Shown: positions 60,478 through 64,000 of the stretch, piece by piece
Numbering within the stretch: the first letter of the stretch is position 1
How the letters are laid out: each line of letters starts with the position of its first letter
Source of the DNA: Zestomonas insulae
Lineage (GTDB): Bacteria > Pseudomonadota > Gammaproteobacteria > Pseudomonadales > Pseudomonadaceae
DNA length: 64,000 nt
Assembly (NCBI RefSeq): GCF_016901015.1
Contig: NZ_JAFEUP010000006.1
Span: forward strand, 186,001 to 250,000
Reading direction: 5' to 3'
The notes under the pieces: generated by a model
What the model was told of the DNA's origin: nothing
Database searches by the model: none
Seen by the model: the letters and a program-made list of their open reading frames with translations, nothing else
Program-made: the position numbers and the translations under genes

Positions 60478-61632
60478 TCAGTGGCTGAGAATCTGCGTGG
60501 CGGTTTTATGCAGCTTTTCCATGGTGCCGGTGTACTTGCCGGCCTTCAGGTCGAAGATGTCCATGCCGCCGCCAACGTTGATGCCGAGCAGCAGCGGGTT
60601 GTCGTCGCTGGTGGCCTGCAGGCTCCAGATCGGCGCGCCTTCGGTGCTCATGGTGCCGATCTTCTTCTGGGTCTTCAGGTCGAATGCCCAGATGGTGTTG
60701 CTCGGGTCTTCCCACTTCATCGCTTCGTGGGCGTCGTGCATCAGCACGTACAGACGGTTGAGCTTCGGCGCCACGGCCATCAGCTGCCAACCACCCGGGG
60801 CCCAGCCGGCTTTCTTCTCTTCGGCGCTGACCAGTTCCCAGCTCGGCAGGATTTTCGGTTCCTTGCCGGACAGGTCGAGGGCGCGCACGGTGCCGGTGGT
60901 GGTGGTGAAGTAGAAGGTATCGCCGACGTTCACTGCACGCTCGACCAGTTTCTCCGCGTTCGGCTCGAAGAACTTGGTCTGGCTGCGCGCGGTTTCCTTG
61001 CCGTCGTCGCCGATGGTCAGCAGCTGGATGCTGCCGTCACCGCACAGCGAGGCGATGCGGCGCTTGCCGACCGGGTAGCTGAGCACGCAACCGGGGATGG
61101 CGATCTCGCCGGCCACGGCCTTGGCCTGCACGTCGACCACGGTGATCGAGGTGGACGGGGTGAAGTTGTAGACGTAGACGAAGCGGTCGTCGGCGCTGGT
61201 GCTCAGGCCGAAGCGCTGGGTCAGCGACTCGGCGCGCTTGGACGGGATTACCACTTCCCAGTCCGGCGACAGGGTCGAGGTGTTCCAGGCGGTCAGCACG
61301 TCGGTGCGGGTGCCGCGGGTGCCGCGCGAATAGAACAGGTCGGCGCTGAACAGGTACTTGCCATCGCGGCTCAGGGTCGAGGGCGCGGCGAAGCCGGTGC
61401 TGACCATGCCGAGCAGTTTCTTCTGGTCCGGGTCGAGGACCAGCACGCGACCGGCGACGAAGCTGTCGAACTCGACATCGATCATGTAGGCGCGGTGCGG
61501 CGACGGCGGCGATGGCAAGACGGTCTGGCCGATGCCCGTGTCGGCGGGCAGGTCGGCGAGGGCTGGGTGCACGCCGGCGAGCGACACGCCAAGAGCCAGC
61601 GTGGTTTGGGCAATGATCCTGGTTATTCGCAT
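60478..61632 (-). CDS. aauB: Aromatic amine dehydrogenase large subunit
   Basis: 384 residues with a signal peptide (MRITRIIAQTTLALGVSLAGVHPALA). Seven-bladed beta-propeller of the MauB/AauB type with repeats such as RAYMIDVEFDSFVAGRVLVLDPDQKKLLG, LSTSADDRFVYVYNFTPSTSITVVDVQ and APKLNRLYVLMHDAHEAMKWEDPSNTIWAFDL. It docks two small subunits in the periplasm. GGGAG lies before the ATG. First gene of the operon aauB-mauE-mauD-aauA-cytochrome, the order I recall for the Alcaligenes faecalis aau cluster. Confidence 0.93.
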   Translation of the reverse strand: MRITRIIAQTTLALGVSLAGVHPALADLPADTGIGQTVLPSPPSPHRAYMIDVEFDSFVAGRVLVLDPDQKKLLGMVSTGFAAPSTLSRDGKYLFSADLFYSRGTRGTRTDVLTAWNTSTLSPDWEVVIPSKRAESLTQRFGLSTSADDRFVYVYNFTPSTSITVVDVQAKAVAGEIAIPGCVLSYPVGKRRIASLCGDGSIQLLTIGDDGKETARSQTKFFEPNAEKLVERAVNVGDTFYFTTTTGTVRALDLSGKEPKILPSWELVSAEEKKAGWAPGGWQLMAVAPKLNRLYVLMHDAHEAMKWEDPSNTIWAFDLKTQKKIGTMSTEGAPIWSLQATSDDNPLLLGINVGGGMDIFDLKAGKYTGTMEKLHKTATQILSH

Positions 61633-62093
61633 CAGGGGGTCTCCCTTAATTATTGGACTGGCGGATCGCGAAGGCATTGGCAGTATTCTGCAGCCCAAGT
61701 CTGCCCTGCGGTCGCGGCAGGCGAATTGTTCTGGCTGCCAACCCGTTGTCTGCCTGTGCCAGCCCCGATTGCCGGGCCTGCCAGGCGCGGCGGGCGCGCG
61801 GCGGGCTCGGTTGAGTGTAGTGGGTGGGGCGGCGGGATGGCGTGGCGCTGCTGTTTGTGAGGTGGGGGTGGGAGCAGCGTGAGCTCCGAAAGTCCGTCCC
61901 TCTCCCTAGCCCTCTCCCGGAGGGAGAGGGGATTGCTCTGAGCGGCGACAGGCGCCGTGTGCTGAGGGCCGCGCCGCGGACTGCTCTGCACCCCTCGCCC
62001 TCCGGGAGAGGGGTAGGGGCGGCCCGCGTAGGGTGAGGGGCGGTGTTTCGTCAGGCTGCGGGCTACCGGCGGCAGCCCGCAGTCTTCAGCGTT
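61633..62093. promoter_or_regulatory. aau promoter region and downstream repeats
   Basis: 461 bp. On the minus strand TGGCA occurs at 61761-61757 and 61740-61736, 21 bp apart; the second is followed by N8-AAT. The same arrangement lies upstream of the cytochrome/aldehyde dehydrogenase genes. The left portion (61900-62045) holds two CTCTCCC/GGGAGAG repeats. No gene seen. Confidence 0.6.
61900..62045. repeat. Dispersed CTCTCCC/GGGAGAG repeat pair
   Basis: CCCTCTCCCGGAGGGAGAGG and a second unit ending GGCGGCCCGCGTAGGGTGAG. The latter matches the copy ending near 23418 almost exactly. Confidence 0.8.
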
Positions 62094-64000
62094 TCAAATC
62101 CGGAAACTGCCGACCAACTGCTCCAGCCGTCCGGCCTGCTGTTCCAGTTCGGCGCAGGCGCGCAGGGTGGCCTGCAGGTTTTCCACGCCTTCCTGGTTGA
62201 GCGTGTTGATCTCGATGATGTCGACGTTGAGCGCCTCGACCACCGCGGTCTGTTCCTCGGTGGCGGTGGCCACCGACTGGTTCATGCCATCGATCTCGCC
62301 GATCCGGTGGGTCACGCTGCTCAGCCGTTCGCCGGCCAGGTTGGCGATCGCCACGCTGTCCTCGCTGTGCCGCTGGCTCTCGGTCATGGTGCTGACCGCC
62401 TCGCGCGCGCCGCGTTGCAGCTCCTCGATCATCTGCTGGATTTCCTGGGTCGACTGCTGGGTGCGGTGCGCCAGGCTGCGCACCTCGTCGGCGACCACCG
62501 CGAAGCCACGTCCGGCCTCGCCGGCGCGCGCCGCCTCGATCGCCGCGTTGAGGGCCAGCAGGTTGGTCTGCTCGGAGATGCCTTTGATCACTTCGAGGAT
62601 CTGGCCGATGTTCACCGTCTTGCTGTTGAGCACCTCGATGTTGGCGCACGAGGCGCTGATCTTGGTCGACAGCTCGCTCATCGCCTGGATGGTGCGCTCG
62701 ACCACCTGACGGCCGTCGCCGGACTGCTGGCGCGCGTCGGAGGCCTGGTGCGAAGCGTCGGCGGCGTTGCGGGCGATCTCCTGGGCGGCGGCGCCGAGTT
62801 CGTTGATCGCCGCGGCGACGCTGTTGGTGCGATTGGCCTGTTCGCCGGAGTTGCTCATCGACGAGTTCGACGCGCTGAGCACCTGCTTGGCGACCTGGTT
62901 GACCTGGCGGCTCGCCGAGGCCACTTCGCGGATCGAGCCGTGGATGCGTTCGACGAAGCGGTTGAAGGCGCTGGCCAGCTGGCCGAGCTCGTCGCGCGAC
63001 TGCACCTGCAGGCGGCGAGTCAGGTCGCCTTCGCCCTCGGCGATGTCCTCGAGCATCTGCGTCAAGCTCTGCAGCGGGCGGGTGATGCCCAGCGCGGCCA
63101 GCCAGATCAGCAGCACGCCGAGCAGCGCGGCGCCGCCACCGAGGATGAACTCCAGCCACGAGCTGCGCACCCGCGCGGCGTCCAGCTCCTGCTGCAACGC
63201 TTCGGCCGGGGCCAGCAGGACCTGCTGCGGCACGCCGACCAGCACGCCCCAGGGCGCGGCGCCAGCGATCGGTGCGAAGGGTTCGAGCACCTTGATCTGC
63301 TCGGCGTCGACGAACACCTTGGGCTGCGCCTGGCCGAGGCTGGCGAGCACCGCGCCGGCGTCGTCCGGCAGCGCCTGGTCGAGGCGCTGGCCGAGTTGCG
63401 CGGCGTCCTGGCTGTGCGCGGCGAGCACGCCGCGCGGGCTGACGATGCTCACCCGGCCGTTGCCGTCGAACAGCGCGCGGGCGCTGCCCTGGCTGTTCTG
63501 CTGCAGGGCGTTGAGGTTGAGGTCGAGGCCGATCACGGCGATCACCTTGCCGTCTTCCAGCAGTGGGAAGGCCACGCTGGTGACCAGTCGGCGGGTGCCC
63601 GAGGCATCGTCGAAATACGGCTCCAGCACGCAGGCCTGACGGCTGTCGCGGGCGCAGGTGTAGAAGGCGTTGTAGGGGCTGCCGCTGGGGCCGGGCGAGG
63701 TGTCGGCAAGCAGCTTCTCGTCGCCGATCACCGGCTGCAGTTCGCCGGGTTTGCCCTGCACCCAGTAAAGCGCGAAGCGCCCGGCTTCGTTGCTGCCCAG
63801 CTCGGCCTGGTTGGCGAAGCTGGCGTCGGCGCCGTCCAGCGCGTTGCTCTCGAAGATCACGTAGAGGCCGAGCAGTTCCGGCTTGTCGGCCAGCGCCTGG
63901 CGCAGTTGTTCGGTGAGCGCCTGGCGCAGCGCCTGGGCGCTGAGTTCGCCGTGGCTGGCGCGCTGGCGCAGGTACATCAGGTAGCGCGACAGCCCCTGGC
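62094..64000 (-). CDS. Methyl-accepting chemotaxis protein (5' end outside window)
   Basis: At least 635 residues, still open at the window edge. An extracellular dCache-type sensor (VIFESNALDGADASFANQAELGSN, YFDDASGTRRLVTSVAFPLLEDGKVIAVIGLDLNLNALQ) is followed by a membrane helix (WLEFILGGGAALLGVLLIWLAALG), a HAMP domain (~285-345 from the first internal Met) and the cytoplasmic signalling domain with hairpin tip EVIKGISEQTNLLALNAAIEAARAGEAGRGFAVVADEVRSLAHRT. A pseudomonad-type MCP without a C-terminal CheR pentapeptide. The first membrane helix and true start lie beyond 64000. Ligand unknown. Confidence 0.93.
   Translation of the reverse strand, partial: QGLSRYLMYLRQRASHGELSAQALRQALTEQLRQALADKPELLGLYVIFESNALDGADASFANQAELGSNEAGRFALYWVQGKPGELQPVIGDEKLLADTSPGPSGSPYNAFYTCARDSRQACVLEPYFDDASGTRRLVTSVAFPLLEDGKVIAVIGLDLNLNALQQNSQGSARALFDGNGRVSIVSPRGVLAAHSQDAAQLGQRLDQALPDDAGAVLASLGQAQPKVFVDAEQIKVLEPFAPIAGAAPWGVLVGVPQQVLLAPAEALQQELDAARVRSSWLEFILGGGAALLGVLLIWLAALGITRPLQSLTQMLEDIAEGEGDLTRRLQVQSRDELGQLASAFNRFVERIHGSIREVASASRQVNQVAKQVLSASNSSMSNSGEQANRTNSVAAAINELGAAAQEIARNAADASHQASDARQQSGDGRQVVERTIQAMSELSTKISASCANIEVLNSKTVNIGQILEVIKGISEQTNLLALNAAIEAARAGEAGRGFAVVADEVRSLAHRTQQSTQEIQQMIEELQRGAREAVSTMTESQRHSEDSVAIANLAGERLSSVTHRIGEIDGMNQSVATATEEQTAVVEALNVDIIEINTLNQEGVENLQATLRACAELEQQAGRLEQLVGSFRI

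Noticed and set aside
58743..61632. Methylamine dehydrogenase (mauBA) proper
   Set aside because: Subunit architecture is shared, but the mauC, mauG and mauF-type genes are missing and the neighbours are phenylacetaldehyde dehydrogenase, FeaR and paa, which fit an aromatic amine substrate better.

Overview
The window is a 64 kb stretch of a GC-rich gammaproteobacterial chromosome. Its gene content and protein sequences look like Pseudomonas: FabV, trifunctional PutA, a complete paa regulon with PaaX, a PuuD-type hydrolase, NhaD, and YcaC and pirin homologues. Genes are tightly packed on both strands. I see no rRNA, tRNA, CRISPR array, insertion sequence or prophage. Genus is inferred from resemblance, not from a marker gene.

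Layout. 1-12.5 kb is ordinary housekeeping and accessory DNA: two small exported proteins, fabV with a TTG start, a NYN/LOTUS-type protein, a small membrane operon that includes a 23-residue peptide, a puuD-like gamma-glutamyl hydrolase, yjdM, a beta-class GST, two lipoproteins, a PhyH-type dioxygenase, a sodium/solute symporter and an OmpK/Tsx-type porin. 12.9-22.3 kb holds nhaD, a mechanosensitive channel fused to a cyclic-nucleotide domain, a crotonase, a nitronate monooxygenase, an ada gene with a damaged metal site followed by a separate small Ada-type metal protein, a divergent LysR/pirin pair and a YcaC-like hydrolase. 22.4-26.4 kb is a taurine operon (tauABCD order, minus strand) whose tauA and tauB are separated by stacked palindromic repeats. 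26.6-37 kb holds a dienelactone hydrolase, an rRNA-methyltransferase-like protein, putA with a cluster of GTTGCA hexamers upstream, and a permease/aminotransferase/kinase operon that looks like an amino-alcohol or hydroxylysine phosphorylation-elimination route.

37-62 kb is the centre of interest. It encodes what looks like a complete route from an aralkylamine (such as phenylethylamine or tyramine) to central metabolism. A tryptophan-tryptophylquinone (TTQ) aromatic amine dehydrogenase operon (aauB, mauE, mauD, aauA and a cytochrome c; minus strand, 58.2-61.6 kb) would make the aldehyde. A FeaR-like AraC regulator, another cytochrome c and a phenylacetaldehyde dehydrogenase (plus strand, 54.2-57.6 kb) would oxidise it to phenylacetate. 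The paa genes (paaK, paaABCDE, paaZ, paaF-J, paaN, paaY, paaX; 37.0-54.0 kb) would take phenylacetate through the epoxide/oxepin route to acetyl-CoA and succinyl-CoA. The aau promoter and the cytochrome/aldehyde-dehydrogenase promoter share two TGGCA boxes exactly 21 bp apart, a candidate FeaR-type operator. The paa promoters carry GATACA/TGTATC dyads, candidate PaaX sites.

The window ends inside a chemoreceptor gene truncated by the edge. Several dispersed palindromic repeat families occupy the intergenic regions. Not present in the window: a MauG-type diheme TTQ maturase, a blue-copper electron acceptor (azurin or amicyanin), and a dedicated phenylacetate permease.
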